Shown here: positions 22,368 to 22,901 of the stretch, piece by piece
How the letters are laid out: each line of letters begins with the position of its first letter
How positions within the stretch are numbered: the first letter of the stretch is position 1
Assembly (NCBI GenBank): GCA_963693635.1
Contig: CAVOBC010000026.1
Location: forward strand, 1-22,901
Source: CAVOBC01 sp963693635
GTDB lineage: Bacteria > Pseudomonadota > Gammaproteobacteria > Pseudomonadales > Azotimanducaceae
Direction of reading: 5' to 3'
DNA: 22,901 bases
The notes under the pieces: model-generated
Databases searched by the model: none
Told to the model about the DNA's origin: nothing
Seen by the model: the letters and a program-made list of their open reading frames with translations, nothing else
Program-made: the position numbers and the translations under genes

Positions 22368-22397
22368 CTAGAAAGGTGCTTGCCTGCACCTTTCTAG
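22368..22397. repeat. 12-bp-stem hairpin element, copy B
   Basis: Arms CTAGAAAGGTGC (22368-22379) and GCACCTTTCTAG (22386-22397) pair perfectly around TTGCCT. It matches copy A at 6349-6378 in stem and loop length, with paired changes at stem positions 3, 4 and 8. It lies between two co-directional acyl-CoA dehydrogenase genes, 18 nt before the downstream start. It could attenuate, process or terminate the transcript there. Confidence 0.8.
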
Positions 22398-22402
22398 TGT
22401 CT

Positions 22403-22422
22403 CTGGTGTCGCCTGGTGTCGC
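22403..22422. repeat. 10-bp tandem duplication beside copy B
   Basis: CTGGTGTCGC occurs twice in tandem (22403-22412 and 22413-22422). The pair is bracketed by TCTAGTG at 22393-22399 and 22424-22430, and the first TCTAGTG overlaps the end of hairpin B. A small stem CTGCT-TTTG-AGCAG (22438-22451) follows, 4 nt beyond the upstream gene's stop. Confidence 0.7.
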
Positions 22423-22455
22423 GTCTAGTGCCGCGGGCTGCTTTTGAGCAGACTG

Positions 22456-22901
22456 TTAACCCTTCGGCAGGCCGAGGACCCGCTCGCCGACGATGTTGGC
22501 CTGAATCTGACTCGTGCCGCCGCCGATGGTGGCACTGAAAGAGTTGAAATATGTGCGCTGCCAGCGACCGCCGTCGATTGCGCGGGGCTCTCCCATGTAG
22601 AGCGCGCCGTTCGCGCCCTGCAGTGAGAGCGCGAACTGGCATAGCCGGCGCTTCCATTCGGTGCCGCGCAGCTTGCCGGAGAGCGCGATGGACTGCGGCC
22701 GTTCGGAGGTCAACGCGCGATGTCGGGCGCGGGCGCCGATCAGGCGGTTGCTGCGCTCCTCGATCAGAAATTTGACGAGTTCGTCCCGCGTCAGTGGATC
22801 TTCGATTGCCGGCCGACCGTCACGCTGGGCGTGGCGCGCCATGTCGACAACGTCTTTGCCCTCGATGTTGAAGCTCGCCGTACCGCCTGCCTGGCCGCCG
22901 G
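22456..22901 (-). CDS. Acyl-CoA dehydrogenase, C-terminal part (5' end outside window)
   Basis: The minus-strand frame enters at the window edge as GGQAGGTASFNIEGKDVVDM and runs to TAA at 22456-22458. About 148 residues are visible. The helical C-terminal domain shows DPLTRDELVKFLIEERSNRL and the family's closing block TIGGGTSQIQANIVGERVLG. In medium-chain type enzymes the base Glu directly precedes GT(S/A)xIQ; here that place is Gly, so this chain either uses a Glu elsewhere or depends on a partner. The FAD-binding N-terminal part is not in the window. It is upstream of, and probably co-transcribed with, the second acyl-CoA dehydrogenase gene. Confidence 0.9.
   Translation of the reverse strand, partial: GGQAGGTASFNIEGKDVVDMARHAQRDGRPAIEDPLTRDELVKFLIEERSNRLIGARARHRALTSERPQSIALSGKLRGTEWKRRLCQFALSLQGANGALYMGEPRAIDGGRWQRTYFNSFSATIGGGTSQIQANIVGERVLGLPKG

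Overview
The window is a high-GC bacterial chromosome segment. Its gene content (PQQ alcohol dehydrogenase, family III CoA-transferase, acyl-CoA dehydrogenases, soluble NAD-linked formate dehydrogenase) fits a heterotrophic Pseudomonadota bacterium, possibly a gammaproteobacterium. The taxon is an inference; there is no rRNA, tRNA or other marker gene. No phage, transposase, CRISPR array or defence system was seen.

Layout. (1) 1-3292, plus strand: the tail of a probable cytochrome c gene overlaps a periplasmic PQQ-dependent alcohol dehydrogenase carrying the Asp-X-Asp signature of lanthanide enzymes. A SnoaL/NTF2-like protein and a Gfo/Idh/MocA oxidoreductase follow. (2) 3325-6167: a frameshifted VOC gene on the minus strand is divergent from a two-domain CaiB/BaiF CoA-transferase. 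(3) 6168-10329, a decayed zone: an intact minus-strand pair (GMC oxidoreductase and its gluconate 2-dehydrogenase subunit 3-like partner) is surrounded by wreckage. The wreckage is a SelA-like pseudogene with two frameshifts and a stop, a VOC fragment and a frameshifted small membrane protein. A 21-22 bp minisatellite begins on the stop codon of the small GMC subunit, and a perfect 12-bp-stem hairpin lies beyond it. (4) 10330-13381, plus strand: a molybdenum hydroxylase large subunit without visible partner subunits, a GNAT acetyltransferase and a small DUF4177-like protein. (5) 13554-14498, minus strand: a one-domain voltage-gated cation channel with an unusually acidic filter. (6) 14651-21128, plus strand: a HAD-type 'haloacid dehalogenase' homologue, then a formate dehydrogenase operon fdsG-fdsB-fdsA-fdhD. 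(7) 21226-22901, minus strand: two acyl-CoA dehydrogenase genes (the upstream one cut by the window edge), separated by a second hairpin of the same architecture as the one at 6349.

Functionally the window looks catabolic. Alcohols are oxidised in the periplasm to a cytochrome c, acyl-CoA thioesters are activated and dehydrogenated, and formate is oxidised to CO2 with NADH formation. The most notable signals are the hairpin family with compensatory stem changes, the minisatellite grown from a stop codon, the channel filter TFEDWTD (close to the engineered calcium-selective CavAb filter), the lanthanide signature, and the SelA-like pseudogene.
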